From DT-111 sp965263225 (GTDB lineage Bacteria; Bacteroidota; Bacteroidia; Chitinophagales; Saprospiraceae): a DNA stretch of 64,000 nt. Positions 27,449-37,479 of the stretch are shown piece after piece. Location: assembly GCA_965263225.1 (NCBI GenBank), contig CBDHHG010000036.1, positions 13,304 to 77,303 on the forward strand. The letters are read 5' to 3'. Made by a program: the position numbers and the translations under genes. Below the pieces are notes generated by a model, which ran no database searches, had not been told where the DNA came from, and was given only the letters and a program-made list of their open reading frames with translations. The stretch's first letter is position 1; each line of letters begins with the position of its first letter.

Positions 27449-27483
27449 AAAAAAGGTGGCAAGAATATCCTGCCACCTTTTTT
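27449..27483. terminator. Bidirectional terminator between the barrel gene and ilvE
   Basis: A 13-bp stem from 27449-27461 (six A then GGTGGCA) pairs with 27471-27483 (TGCCACC then T run), loop nine bases. T runs occur on both strands, so it can end both convergent genes. Confidence 0.9.
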
Positions 27484-27508
27484 TACGGAAAGTCTCCCAG
27501 AAGCGAAA

Positions 27509-28591
27509 CTACATGTTGATCAAGGCTGGTGAGTCCACCGGGACTACCCAGTTGTGCGTATCCTCTATCCTGCCAGAACGCAAGCCATCTATCTCCGCCT
27601 TGGCAAGTGTTGAGATACTATCTGGTCCAGCTGGGGCAATTTCTATAGTCTGCCCTTGATAAGATATGGCTTCCACCACAGAAACGACAGCAGCGGTTCC
27701 CGTTCCAAATACTTCCTCTAGTTTTCCAGCAGCATGGGCATCCATTACCTCCTGGATCATCACTGGTTTTTCCTCGACTGTGTATCCTTTATCACGCAAC
27801 AAATCCATTACACAATAGCGTGTAATACCCTTCAAAATAGCTCCATCAGTGGCGGGTGTAACTACCTTCCCATCGATCACAAAGAAAATATTCATAGTAC
27901 CTACCTCCTGCACATACTTGAATTCATTTCCATCTAGCCACATTACTTGATCAAAGCCTTTCTGCTGTGCCAATCTTGCGGGAAGTAAAGATGCTGCATA
28001 ATTACCAGCTGCCTTAGCTTCGCCCGTACCACCTTTCACTGCTCTCACAAAAGTTTCTTCAGCCAACAGACGTACCGGCTTAGCGTAGTAAGGGCCAACC
28101 GGTCCGGTGAAGATGCAGAAAGTATAGGTATCTGCTGGTTTTACGCCAATGAACTCATCCGTAGCATAGACGTAAGGGCGGATATAAAGTGCACTACCTT
28201 CCTTGGGAGGAATCCAATCTTTGTCCAGATCCACCAAAGTATGTACTGCTTCCAAAAAGAGATCTTCAGGGATCTCAGGGATACACATGCGAGCTCCTGA
28301 AGCATTCAATCGCTTGGCGTGCATATCTGGGCGCAAAAGCATCGGCTTGCCATGTAGACTTTTAGAAGCTTTCATACCTTCAAAAATCGACTGACCATAA
28401 TGCAATACCATGGAAGCAGGATGGATTTGGAAGGGACCGAAAGGTTCAATCCGAGGATTTACCCAAGCTCCATTTTCATAATTTGCCACAAACATGTGGT
28501 CAGAAAACACTTTTCCGAAAGGAATATTATCGAAATCGAGTTGCGGGAGACGAGACTCTTTAACTTTGGTTATCTTTATGTCGTATTTCAT
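27509..28591 (-). CDS. ilvE: Branched-chain amino-acid aminotransferase
   Basis: A 360-residue fold-type IV PLP enzyme that makes or degrades Leu, Ile and Val by transamination with glutamate. Family II features are present: YGQSIFEGMKA, RPDMHAKRLNASGARMCIP, the Schiff-base lysine in GGTGEAKAAGNYA (about K193), and YVQEVGTMNIFFVI. The frame is open upstream to 28696, but the ATG at 28591 (MKYDIKITKV) is the start because a -7 box lies between, at 28606-28613, and the upstream translation is low-complexity and non-conserved. It is a single-gene unit facing a convergent terminator. Confidence 0.96.
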   Translation of the reverse strand: MKYDIKITKVKESRLPQLDFDNIPFGKVFSDHMFVANYENGAWVNPRIEPFGPFQIHPASMVLHYGQSIFEGMKASKSLHGKPMLLRPDMHAKRLNASGARMCIPEIPEDLFLEAVHTLVDLDKDWIPPKEGSALYIRPYVYATDEFIGVKPADTYTFCIFTGPVGPYYAKPVRLLAEETFVRAVKGGTGEAKAAGNYAASLLPARLAQQKGFDQVMWLDGNEFKYVQEVGTMNIFFVIDGKVVTPATDGAILKGITRYCVMDLLRDKGYTVEEKPVMIQEVMDAHAAGKLEEVFGTGTAAVVSVVEAISYQGQTIEIAPAGPDSISTLAKAEIDGLRSGRIEDTHNWVVPVDSPALINM

Positions 28592-28605
28592 TGTACTGAT
28601 TTTCA

Positions 28606-28636
28606 CAAAAATACTTAAAGATTTTATTTCAAGCAA
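28606..28636 (-). promoter_or_regulatory. ilvE promoter
   Basis: On the minus strand a TTG (28634-28636) is followed after 20 bases by TATTTTTG (28606-28613), a near-ideal Bacteroidota promoter. It sits 14 bases upstream of the chosen ATG, and so fixes the start of ilvE. Confidence 0.7.
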
Positions 28637-28702
28637 TACTAAAGGCTGTATTCGAAATATAATTCTGTTTAAATCTATTTTTTGACATAAAATCAAGTTT
28701 TC

Positions 28703-29155
28703 TTGTATCTAGATTTCGAATTATTTGCAAGTGCTGACAAGCAACTCCAGTCTTCAGATTTAAAGGGGAAAGGCGGCCGTGGAATATTCATTGCCTACGA
28801 GCTTAGTTCGTCCCAAAAGGAGCGCTTGGACTACCTAAATAAAATCCTGGCGGCGGCTAAGATTGATATGGAACAAGATGTCAATATCTTAGCTGTCCCC
28901 CCCGAAAGTTCTATCCAATTGAAGACCACGGCCTTTAATTCTACTCCTAGATATGTATTATTGTTCGGCGTTAAACCCCAACAATTAGGCCTGAATTATG
29001 TACTGCCGACCTATAATCCGGTTACCTACCAAGGAACGACCTACTTATGGGTAGATTCTCTGGCAAGTATCCAAGAGGAACGTCTGGCCGGCAAAAATCA
29101 AAAAGCAGGAGCTCTTTGGCTCGCCCTCAAACAAATTTTCTTACCCAGCGCATAA
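28703..29155 (+). CDS. Conserved short protein of unknown function upstream of rdgB
   Basis: A 150-residue cytosolic protein read from TTG at 28703; no ATG is available near the N-terminus, so the start is uncertain. The second half has the pattern YVLLFGVKPQQLGLNYVLPT, TYLWVDSLASIQEE and ALWLALKQIF, which resembles a conserved but uncharacterised short Bacteroidota family; a relation to the DNA polymerase III psi subunit has to remain a guess. The first half carries GRGIFIAYELSSSQKERLDY. It ends six bases before rdgB and is probably co-transcribed with it. Confidence 0.7.
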   Translation: MYLDFELFASADKQLQSSDLKGKGGRGIFIAYELSSSQKERLDYLNKILAAAKIDMEQDVNILAVPPESSIQLKTTAFNSTPRYVLLFGVKPQQLGLNYVLPTYNPVTYQGTTYLWVDSLASIQEERLAGKNQKAGALWLALKQIFLPSA

Positions 29156-29161
29156 ACTCGA

Positions 29162-29758
29162 ATGGAATCAATTGTTTTTGCTACCAGCAATCCCAATAAG
29201 ATCAAGGAAGTCAATGAATTGATCGGACAAACCTTTCATATCAGAGGCCTAAATGAAATCGGCTGTGAAGAGGATATCCCTGAAACTCAATCGACCATTG
29301 AAGGCAATGCTTTGCAAAAGGCACAGTATGTCCTTGAGCATTACCAATCAGATTGTTTTGCAGAAGACACTGGCTTAGAAGTGGAAGCCCTAAATGGTGA
29401 ACCCGGCGTCTACTCTGCCCGCTATGCCGGTCCTCAGCGAAGCTCCCAAGACAATATGAAGCTATTGCTCCAAAAACTGGAAGGCCAAGACAATAGAAAA
29501 GCTCGTTTCAAAACGGTAGTAGCTTTAGTCCTAGAGGGCGAAGTACATACTTTCGAAGGCATTATAAATGGTCGGATTGGCTTTGCCCCACAAGGAGAAG
29601 GTGGCTTTGGTTATGATCCGATATTCTATCCTGAAGAACATGAAATCACCTTTGCGGAAATGAATGCTGATGCTAAAAATGCCATTAGCCACCGAGGTCG
29701 AGCCATCCGCAAATTAGTTGATTTTCTACAAGCACGTAATAGTGCTTCTCCAGCTTAA
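29162..29758 (+). CDS. rdgB: Non-canonical purine NTP pyrophosphatase (RdgB/HAM1)
   Basis: A 198-residue enzyme that hydrolyses dITP, ITP and XTP to monophosphates to keep them out of nucleic acids. It opens with the substrate-binding motif ATSNPNKIKEVNELIG, then FAEDTGLEVEALNGEPGVYS-ARYAG, the catalytic Asp within this stretch, and FGYDPIFYPEEHEITFAEM and NAISHRGRAIRKL at the C-terminus, all diagnostic. Length is normal. It follows the short conserved protein by six bases and overlaps the stop codon of the convergent AraC gene by four. Confidence 0.97.
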   Translation: MESIVFATSNPNKIKEVNELIGQTFHIRGLNEIGCEEDIPETQSTIEGNALQKAQYVLEHYQSDCFAEDTGLEVEALNGEPGVYSARYAGPQRSSQDNMKLLLQKLEGQDNRKARFKTVVALVLEGEVHTFEGIINGRIGFAPQGEGGFGYDPIFYPEEHEITFAEMNADAKNAISHRGRAIRKLVDFLQARNSASPA

Positions 29759-30549
29759 CAAAAGTCTTTTGGCGTTACGCCTACGATCATCTTAAAATGC
29801 CGAATGAAATGGCTTTGATCGTAAAAGCCGGTGGAATAAGCCACTTCTGTATATTTCATACCACTGTACAATAAACGTTTGGCCTCTTCTATCCTTAGAT
29901 TGATGGTATAGCGAATAGGAGAAAGACCATAGCTTGATTCGAATACTCGGATGAGGTAATATTTACTAAAACCCAATTCCTTTTCCAATTCATCCAAGCG
30001 AATTTGCTCCAGGTAGTGGTCTTCCAGATACGCTTTAACAGCTGCCGCTTTCTCCTCCGATTGCCCCCAATCTGCTTGTCGGGCTTCAAATGAGCAACGG
30101 TTGATTAGGGCATTCAAAAGATTTCTAGCCGCTGCCATAGCCATTGACTCGTCCGTTTCTGATAACAAGCATTCATGAATATTAGAGAAAGTACTTGCAA
30201 AGACGGGGTCTTCTAAAACAGTCTGAGAAAAAGCAGGATAGTGATCTCTGTTAGTTGCTTCCTTATATACCTGATGGAAGAAATAGGGGGAGATGTACAA
30301 AGATCGGAAATCCCAAGGGGCTCCATTTGCGGATTTTCCGGTATGGACTTCGTGAGGGTTCAAAAGCAAAATAGACCCGCTTTCTACCACCCGAATTTTG
30401 TCCTTATAAGAGTAATCTACCTTCCCTTGCTCCAACAAAATTAAAGCATATTGCTCATGGAAGTGTGGTTTAAAATACTGAGTCGTAAAGGAAGCTCGCA
30501 ATAATTCGACTTCCTCAAACTGCTTGAAAGTTGAGATGTGTTTTTTCAT
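29755..30549 (-). CDS. AraC-family transcriptional regulator
   Basis: A 264-residue regulator. The N-terminal cupin (FKPHFHEQYALILLEQGKVD, LLLNPHEVHTG) is a ligand-binding arm; the C-terminus has the double helix-turn-helix (LDELEKELGFSKYYLIRVFE and the hallmark TEVAYSTGFYDQSHFIRHFK) ending GVTPKDF. The ATG at 30549 (MKKHISTF) is preferred to an upstream in-frame TTG. It ends overlapping the rdgB stop. Downstream genes give no clear regulon; the SusC/SusD operon lies about 1 kb beyond its start in the divergent direction, so it is a candidate regulator of that operon. Confidence 0.9.
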   Translation of the reverse strand: MKKHISTFKQFEEVELLRASFTTQYFKPHFHEQYALILLEQGKVDYSYKDKIRVVESGSILLLNPHEVHTGKSANGAPWDFRSLYISPYFFHQVYKEATNRDHYPAFSQTVLEDPVFASTFSNIHECLLSETDESMAMAAARNLLNALINRCSFEARQADWGQSEEKAAAVKAYLEDHYLEQIRLDELEKELGFSKYYLIRVFESSYGLSPIRYTINLRIEEAKRLLYSGMKYTEVAYSTGFYDQSHFIRHFKMIVGVTPKDFC

Positions 30550-31619
30550 TAATAACAAGTGAGTGATTTCCAAAATCCAATCTATCCAGCAGGAAAGATG
30601 GCTGTAAATTCATGATCCTGAGTACCTAGCACTCAGTCTCGAAGCCCTATAGCGTTGGCTGCTGCCTGCATAGTGCTTTTTTCATAACAAATCGGCTTGA
30701 ATTCGAACGGATGCATTGCTTGCATCCAGTGTCATTGGTGAGAGTTACACAAGTTATTAACTTCTATCATACTATCTCTTAGAACGGTGAGGACTTGGCA
30801 AATTCAGCCACGCGCGGTCCCTAAAAAATGCTATTGATCCTAAAGTTTGGCGTCAATGCATGATTCAACGAAATAACAACCAGATTAATAAAAGTTTTAA
30901 GGAACATCCAAGTATTTTCGTCTACTAGCATACCAAAGGAACAAAACCATCCGCTTTAAGTCTGGAGAATCCTGGCAAAATGGCCTTAGTGCAATATTAT
31001 ACAATTTTACTGTCGCAGTCCTATTTATCTTGCCGTCAGCCACACGTATTTAAAGTTAGTTGAAAAAAACTCTTTTGAAGTCTTCGGGCTTTATTCACAA
31101 AGCTTTTCTAGCAAAATGCTAGGTCAGCATATATCATTTGTGAAAAACGCATTCTAAACCCAAAATTGTTTGATGATGAAAAAGAGGACCTTACTCACTA
31201 GCTTCTGCCTTTCTAAGGGCCACTTTGGACCTTCCTTATTGATATCACTGAAGCTATTTAATTTCAAAAAGAATCATCGATAAAAGATGAGTCCGTCACT
31301 GCTGGATTATACATAACCAAATCCATATCCGGCAAGAAGACGTCAAAGGGCTTTAAAGAATTGGCTGTTCCTTAGATTTATTTTCTATTCAGGAGTTTTC
31401 AGTCTCAATAAGGCGCTTTCACCTATACCATCATCTTCCTAAGGCGAATTTCTTATTCATCCCCCTGCATCTAGCTATAGATTCGGGACAGGGCTGCCCT
31501 TTCCTGCTCATTAGTAAAGCATAGAGGGCTGGGAATGATATGGACATGTGGACTCAATCGCTCATTCGATTTGGTTTAGGGAATGCTGTATCTATTTTTT
31601 AATCCATAATCTTTTATCC
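30550..31619. other. Long gene-free region upstream of the susC-like gene
   Basis: About 1.07 kb without a supported gene. The only ATG frame with a signal-peptide-like start is 36 codons (31173-31283, opening MMKKRTLLTSFC), followed by non-coding-looking sequence; it may be a relic. No TAnnTTTG box close to the susC-like gene and no strong hairpin was found. A regulatory region or decayed gene is possible. Confidence 0.5.
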
Positions 31620-34600
31620 ATGAAGTTAAGCTTACGCACAGTCCTGATAGCAGCTTGCATGTTATTCGGTGTGCAGTTATCAATTGCCCAGTCTACGACC
31701 ATTCGTGGAACCATCGCAGACCAGCAAGGGGAACCTCTGATCGGGGCTACCATTCTTGTGAAGGGCACTACCACCGGATCCATTACCGATGTTGACGGAA
31801 CCTATTCCATTGAGGTAGCGAGCACTCCTGCTACCTTAGTATTTTCCTACACGGGATACAGCACCCAAGAGGTACAGGTCACAGCTGCAAACACAACTTT
31901 AGATGTGACGATGGAAGAATCCGTAGGCGTCCTCGACGAGGTCATTGTAGTGGCTTACGGAACTGCTAAGAAAGGAAGTTTTACCGGATCTGCTACGCAG
32001 ATCAATGCTGAAGCCTTAGAAGGAAGAGCATTGACCAATGTGACCGCCGCTATCGAAGGAGCAGCGGGTATCCAGTTTTCTCCAGGAGATGGCCAGCCCG
32101 GCGCTAGTTCTGGTATTCGGGTACGGGGTTTTGGTTCCGTAAATGCCTCTAGTGAGCCTCTCTACGTAGTAGACGGGATCATTTTCTCTGGCAGCTTGTC
32201 TAGCATCAACCCCAACGACGTAGAAAGCATCACAGTATTGAAGGATGCATCCTCGACAGCTTTATACGGAAGTAAGGCTGCCAATGGTGTAGTTATGATT
32301 ACGACTAAAGGGGGCCGCAAAGATGCAGAGAAACTAACCTTGAACATTAGTAGAGGAGTCACCGGCCGCGGGATTGCTGAATATGATCGTATTAGTGCGG
32401 AAGAGTACTATCCGATCATGTGGGAGGCGTATCGAAACAGCCTTTCAATTTCAGGTACTACTCCCTTAACAGAGGCTAATCAGATGGCTTCTGATAATAT
32501 CTTTGGCTTACTGGGCATGAACCCATTTAATGTAGCCAACGACCAGATTGTCGGGACAGATGGTTTATTAAATCCTAACGCTCAATTATTGTATCCTGAC
32601 GATCTAGATTGGCAAGAGCCATTAGTAAGAGCTGGCGACCGTACCAACGTGGATCTCTCCTACCAAGGGGCCACCGAGAAGACCAGCTTTTTTGCTTCTA
32701 TGGGTTTCTTGGATGATAAGGGTTGGATCCTAAATTCCGATTTCCAACGAGTAACTGGCCGTATCAATGTAAATATGCAGCCTAAAGATTGGATTCGCAC
32801 CGGCTTTAACCTCTCTGGCGCTACTTCAGAATCCAATCAGGCAGCAGACGGTGGTAGCACCTCTTTTGTTAACCCATTCTTTTCTACTAGAAGAATTGCC
32901 CCGATCTATCCTGTTTATCTACATGACCCCGTCACTGGAGAATTCATCTTGGATGATGCAGGAAATCGCATTTTTGACCTAGGGGATGATCGGGTAGGTA
33001 ATACCAACGGACGTCACGTGATCCAAGAAACCTTGTTGAATGTTGATCGTGATCGGATTACGACCTTGGGGGCTCGGGCCTTCATCGACTTATATTTCCT
33101 CGACGGATTTAAGTTTACCGCGAATGCCAGTTTGGATAAGCGCTTCTTCAACAATGAAGATTTTGATAATCCGATCGTAGGTGATGGTAACCCCGCAGGT
33201 AGAGCCGGACGTGATGCCTCTACCCGTACTACCGTTAGTTACAATCAGTTACTGAACTATACTAGAGACTTCGGTCGTCATTCGATTACAGGTTTGATTG
33301 GGCACGAAAGTTTTGAATATGAGTTCAACTGGCTGACTGGTTTCCGCACAGATATTGTAGCAGATGGCAATACTGAATTGGTAAACTTCACGAACACAGC
33401 CGACCTTAACTCTTTCACTAATCGATATACCACAGAAGGATACTTGGCTAGAGTGGAATATGATCTGGATGACAAATACTACTTGTCCGGTTCTTTCCGT
33501 AGAGATGGATCTTCTCGCTTTGACGAAGATGTCAGATGGGGTAACTTCTGGTCAGTTGGTGGTGCCTGGCGTATGGATCAAGAGCCATTCCTGCAGGGTG
33601 TTAGCTGGATCAGTATGTTGAAAGCTAGAGCTTCTTATGGTGAAGTGGGGAACGACTCCAATTTGGATAATGCGTCTTTGAGCTTCTTTGCCAGTCAGGC
33701 CCTATTCTCTTTGGGTAACAATAATGCGAACGAGCCGGGTATCCTGGTTAGTACCTTGGCTGCTCCAAGCTTAGCTTGGGAATCCAACCAACAAACCGAT
33801 ATAGCGCTGGAGTTTGCCCTATTCAATTACCGCGTTTCCGGTAGCATAGAATTCTACAACCGGATCACCGATGACCTTATCTTCAATGTTCCCTTACCAC
33901 TATCTTCTGGAATTGATGATGTGAATCAGAATATTGGAGCCATGTATAATCGTGGTTTTGAAATTGATCTAGGGGTGGACATCATTCGTACCGACGACTT
34001 CACCTGGCGTTTTAACATCAATGCGTCTACCATCGAAAATCAGTTTACTCAACTGCCACAGGAAGAAATCATTCGAGGTTCTAAAAAACTCGTAGTAGGT
34101 GGTTCCATCTACGATTACTGGTTGCGGGATTGGTATGGCGTAGATCCAGCGGATGGGGCAGCCCTATATATCTTGGATGATGAAATTGATCCTAGTGACT
34201 CAGAGGTTCGTACTGCGGCGGATGGCACCCTGGTAACCACCAACCAGAATAAGGCTAAGTTTGATTTTGTCGGTACTGCCGTCCCTGATGTCTTCGGTAG
34301 TTTTAACAGTGGTTTTACTTACAAAGACTTCCGTCTAGGCGTACTGTTTACTTACCAAATTGGTGGTCAAACGTATGATACTAACTATGCCGGCCTGATG
34401 TCTTCTGGAAACTATGGTAATGCTGCTCATACTGATATCCTGGAACGTTGGCAACAACCTGGCGATATCACTAATGTGCCTCGTTTGGATGTTTCTCAAA
34501 CGGCAGCCTTCGGAGCGGGATCTGATCGTTGGTTGGTTAGTTCTTCTTACATCGCCTTACGACAGATTAACTTATCGTATGATCTACCCGCATTGGCCGC

Positions 34601-34766
34601 TAAGAGCATTGGCTTGCAGAATTTACGTCTGTATGCCAATGGGGAAAACGTTTTCTTCTCCACGCAGCGCCGTGGCCTATACGTTAATCAAAACTTCAAT
34701 GGTACTACGCAGAACGTCTTTACTCCTTCTAGAGTAGTGACTTTTGGTGTAACCGCAACCTTCTAA
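31620..34766 (+). CDS. SusC-like TonB-linked outer-membrane transporter
   Basis: A 1048-residue receptor for oligomers, working with the SusD-like lipoprotein next door. The signal peptide is MKLSLRTVLIAACMLFGVQL-SIAQ; a carboxypeptidase-regulatory domain follows (IRGTIADQQGEPLIGATILV, GSITDVDGTYSIEV), then the SusC signature around AKKGSFTGSATQINAEALE, EPLYVVDGIIF, and VLKDASSTALYGSKAANGVV-MITTKGG, then the barrel ending VVTFGVTATF. The ATG at 31620 was chosen because it opens on the signal peptide; an earlier in-frame start at 31548 adds 24 non-conserved residues. No glycosidase, sulfatase or peptidase is adjacent, so the substrate is open; peptides or an orphan glycan are both possible. 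Confidence 0.96.
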   Translation: MKLSLRTVLIAACMLFGVQLSIAQSTTIRGTIADQQGEPLIGATILVKGTTTGSITDVDGTYSIEVASTPATLVFSYTGYSTQEVQVTAANTTLDVTMEESVGVLDEVIVVAYGTAKKGSFTGSATQINAEALEGRALTNVTAAIEGAAGIQFSPGDGQPGASSGIRVRGFGSVNASSEPLYVVDGIIFSGSLSSINPNDVESITVLKDASSTALYGSKAANGVVMITTKGGRKDAEKLTLNISRGVTGRGIAEYDRISAEEYYPIMWEAYRNSLSISGTTPLTEANQMASDNIFGLLGMNPFNVANDQIVGTDGLLNPNAQLLYPDDLDWQEPLVRAGDRTNVDLSYQGATEKTSFFASMGFLDDKGWILNSDFQRVTGRINVNMQPKDWIRTGFNLSGATSESNQAADGGSTSFVNPFFSTRRIAPIYPVYLHDPVTGEFILDDAGNRIFDLGDDRVGNTNGRHVIQETLLNVDRDRITTLGARAFIDLYFLDGFKFTANASLDKRFFNNEDFDNPIVGDGNPAGRAGRDASTRTTVSYNQLLNYTRDFGRHSITGLIGHESFEYEFNWLTGFRTDIVADGNTELVNFTNTADLNSFTNRYTTEGYLARVEYDLDDKYYLSGSFRRDGSSRFDEDVRWGNFWSVGGAWRMDQEPFLQGVSWISMLKARASYGEVGNDSNLDNASLSFFASQALFSLGNNNANEPGILVSTLAAPSLAWESNQQTDIALEFALFNYRVSGSIEFYNRITDDLIFNVPLPLSSGIDDVNQNIGAMYNRGFEIDLGVDIIRTDDFTWRFNINASTIENQFTQLPQEEIIRGSKKLVVGGSIYDYWLRDWYGVDPADGAALYILDDEIDPSDSEVRTAADGTLVTTNQNKAKFDFVGTAVPDVFGSFNSGFTYKDFRLGVLFTYQIGGQTYDTNYAGLMSSGNYGNAAHTDILERWQQPGDITNVPRLDVSQTAAFGAGSDRWLVSSSYIALRQINLSYDLPALAAKSIGLQNLRLYANGENVFFSTQRRGLYVNQNFNGTTQNVFTPSRVVTFGVTATF

Positions 34767-34784
34767 TTCGCAAAACAGATTGCA

Positions 34785-36272
34785 ATGAAAAAGTACTTTT
34801 CTAAATATATTTTTCTATTGGGCTTGGTGGTGGCCTTCACCGCTTGTAGTGAAGACTTTCTGGATCAGGCCCCAACCACAGCGGTATCTGCTGATTCAGC
34901 CACCGCTACTACGGGTAATTTATTTACCATTATCAACGGCATACATCGCTTGATGTATACCCGACAAGGATCCAATGGTCGCGGAGGATACTCTGCTATG
35001 ATGATCCAAAACGATGCCTTGGGAGAAGACCTAGTCATGAATGCCATCGCTAATGGTTGGTGGATCAACATGGCCAGATGGAATGATCATACTAATGCGG
35101 CTGATACAGATACTCGGCACGCCTGGCGTGTTTTGTATAAGGTGATAAACAATGCCAATATTGTGATCACTGGTGCAGATAAAGCCGTAGGACCAGATGC
35201 AGAGCGAAATGCAGCCTTGGGACAAGCCTATGCTTACCGTGCATTCGCTCACTTCCGCTTGGTACAGCTTTACGCAAAACGTTATGATGAAAGTGGTAAT
35301 AATCCACAACTAGGGATTCCTTTAATGTTGACCAGTACTAGCGAACCTCAAGCTAGAAGTTCAGTCACCGAGGTTTACGCCCAGATCAATCAGGATCTGG
35401 ATCAGGCTATTACCTTATTGGAAGGATATGAACGTCCTAATGCCTCGCACATTAGCCAGAATGTAGCAAAAGGTATGAAAGCTCGTGTAAATTTGGTGCA
35501 GCACAATTATGCCGTAGCTGCTCAATTTGCCATTGAGGCCAGAGAAGGACACCCCTTGATGAGCAATGACACCTACCGACTAGGATTCAATGACTACACC
35601 AATGCAGAATGGATGTGGGGTGGCTTTTACAACCCAGAGCAAGGATCTGCTTTCACCAACTTTGGGGCTTGGATGTCAAGGAACTTTAGCTCCTCCAATA
35701 TCCGAGGGAATCCAAAATCTATCAACAGTATCTTGTATGAGCTGATCCCAAAATCAGACGTACGTTCTACCATCTTCGATCCTACTGGTGAGCACAATGA
35801 TCTACCCCCAGGTATCGAAATCAGTTCTCGGCACCGACGTTTCCCTTATACTAGCCAAAAGTTCTTAGCTATAGCCACTGGAGATAGCCGTGGAGATGTG
35901 CCTTATATGAGAGCTGCAGAGATGTACCTAATCGAAGCAGAGGCAAAGGCAAGACAAGGCGACGCTGCCGGTGCCGCAGATGCATTATTTGCATTAGCCT
36001 CTAATCGAGATTCAGAATACGTCATCTCTAGCAAAACAGGTGAGGACTTGATCCAAGAGATCCTACTACAGCGACGTTGGGAATTGTGGGGTGAGGGCTT
36101 TCGATTCAACGATCTCAAACGATTAAATTTACCCCTTGATCGCACCGGCGCTAATCACAACGCAGGGGTATTAGCCAACTTGCTGGAAGTACCAGCCGGT
36201 GACAACCGCTGGCAATGGCAGATCCCACTTGACGAGGTAAATGCTAATCCATTGATTGAACAAAATCCTTAG
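34785..36272 (+). CDS. SusD/RagB-like nutrient-binding lipoprotein
   Basis: A 495-residue outer-membrane lipoprotein that caps the SusC barrel and binds substrate. The signal ends with the lipobox AFTAC followed by SEDFLDQAPTTAVS, the classic SusD start. TPR-like helices follow (ALGQAYAYRAFAHFRLVQLY), then YMRAAEMYLIEAEAKARQGD and LIQEILLQRRWELWGEGFRF with NDLKR, all RagB/SusD hallmarks. It lies 18 bases after the SusC gene and is followed by a strong terminator, so the pair is a complete two-gene operon. Confidence 0.96.
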   Translation: MKKYFSKYIFLLGLVVAFTACSEDFLDQAPTTAVSADSATATTGNLFTIINGIHRLMYTRQGSNGRGGYSAMMIQNDALGEDLVMNAIANGWWINMARWNDHTNAADTDTRHAWRVLYKVINNANIVITGADKAVGPDAERNAALGQAYAYRAFAHFRLVQLYAKRYDESGNNPQLGIPLMLTSTSEPQARSSVTEVYAQINQDLDQAITLLEGYERPNASHISQNVAKGMKARVNLVQHNYAVAAQFAIEAREGHPLMSNDTYRLGFNDYTNAEWMWGGFYNPEQGSAFTNFGAWMSRNFSSSNIRGNPKSINSILYELIPKSDVRSTIFDPTGEHNDLPPGIEISSRHRRFPYTSQKFLAIATGDSRGDVPYMRAAEMYLIEAEAKARQGDAAGAADALFALASNRDSEYVISSKTGEDLIQEILLQRRWELWGEGFRFNDLKRLNLPLDRTGANHNAGVLANLLEVPAGDNRWQWQIPLDEVNANPLIEQNP

Positions 36273-36303
36273 AATTAGATTTATCTCATTGTGATCTTAC
36301 TTC

Positions 36304-36345
36304 GAAAACACCCCAGGTCTTACGGACTTGGGGTGTTTTCTTTTA
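36304..36345 (+). terminator. Terminator of the SusC/SusD operon
   Basis: A 12-bp stem (36304-36315 with 36329-36340) with an inner GTC/GAC pair and a T-rich tail lies about 30 bases after the SusD-like stop. Confidence 0.88.
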
Positions 36346-36504
36346 TAGGGTGTTTGCTTGACTGCTAATTTTTCCTCAAATTTGCCACCCGAACGGCCTA
36401 TCGGATGATAGCCGATCATTTGTAACACACTAGTGTGCAAGATCCTTTCCATTGTTCGTTTGTCAACATTCAAAAGCATTATTTAGAGAGAAAACCACTT
36501 AAGC

Positions 36505-37449
36505 ATGAACAACAAAACGCTATTCTTCATCTTTCTTGGTTTACTTGCCATTTATGGCCTTTCCCAAGTATTCACAGGTAAGCGTACCAGCAATTTCGAC
36601 ACAGAACTAATTCAAGTCGACACCAGTCAGGTAAATCGTATTATCATTAATACAAAGCCACCTGCCAGCGAGGAAATCACCCTGCAACGAGAAGGAGCAG
36701 GTTGGATTGCTTCTAGCGGCTCCGTGAACACCAAAGCCACCAGTACAGCCATCCAATCCCTACTCAGTAATATCAGATTAATCCAAACTAAATATATCGC
36801 CGCCAATAGCGAAGAAAAATGGGCGGACTATGAAGTGGGAGAAGAGCAGGGAACACGCATTCAGGTCTTTGACGGCGAAACGCTCTTGGAAGATTTCATT
36901 TCTGGTCGTTTTGCCTTTGATCAACAAGCCCAGACGGGTACTTCCTATATTCGCCTGATGAGTGGCAAAGAAGTTTATGCCGTTGACGGTTTCCAAACGC
37001 TGACGCTGGGACAGGGATTTAATTCTTATCGCAATCGCATGTTGACCAATACCCCGCCTAATACAGCTTTCGAAGAAGTGACGATTGCGCAAGGGGATGA
37101 AAGCTTCACTTTAAGTAAAGGTCCAGCGGGGTGGATGTTTGGGGACCAGCTGTTGGATTCCATGAAGGTAGAAAACTATGTGCAGCAATTTACCAATCTA
37201 CGTGGCGAGACCTTTGCCGATGATTTCGACGAATTGGCGGCGGCTAACTATAAATTCGGTCAGGTGAGTCTGAAGGGTCCGCAAGTACCTCAAGGCTTCT
37301 CCATTGATATCTACCGGGATACGAGCAGAATTAATCCCTTTGTATTCCAATCTAATCAGAATCCGGAAACTTGGTTTGATAGTGATTCCACTGGCCTCTT
37401 CCAGCAGTTGGTGAAGGGAATTACCGATTTTTTACCCGCTACGGAATAA
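36505..37449 (+). CDS. DUF4340 domain-containing membrane-anchored protein
   Basis: A 314-residue protein with one N-terminal membrane segment (TLFFIFLGLLAIYGLSQVF) and a periplasmic DUF4340 domain, recognisable by VDTSQVNRIIINTK, GWIASSG, TQAKYIAANSEEKW-like and GFNSYRNRMLTN. DUF4340 proteins in Bacteroidota are usually linked to Gld-type ABC transport genes, where they follow the GldG-like substrate component. Here no permease or GldG partner adjoins it; the neighbouring double ABC ATPase is convergent and of a different class. The function is not established. Confidence 0.82.
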   Translation: MNNKTLFFIFLGLLAIYGLSQVFTGKRTSNFDTELIQVDTSQVNRIIINTKPPASEEITLQREGAGWIASSGSVNTKATSTAIQSLLSNIRLIQTKYIAANSEEKWADYEVGEEQGTRIQVFDGETLLEDFISGRFAFDQQAQTGTSYIRLMSGKEVYAVDGFQTLTLGQGFNSYRNRMLTNTPPNTAFEEVTIAQGDESFTLSKGPAGWMFGDQLLDSMKVENYVQQFTNLRGETFADDFDELAAANYKFGQVSLKGPQVPQGFSIDIYRDTSRINPFVFQSNQNPETWFDSDSTGLFQQLVKGITDFLPATE

Positions 37450-37479
37450 AAATAGCTTCAGCAGGGACCTGGATTGAGA

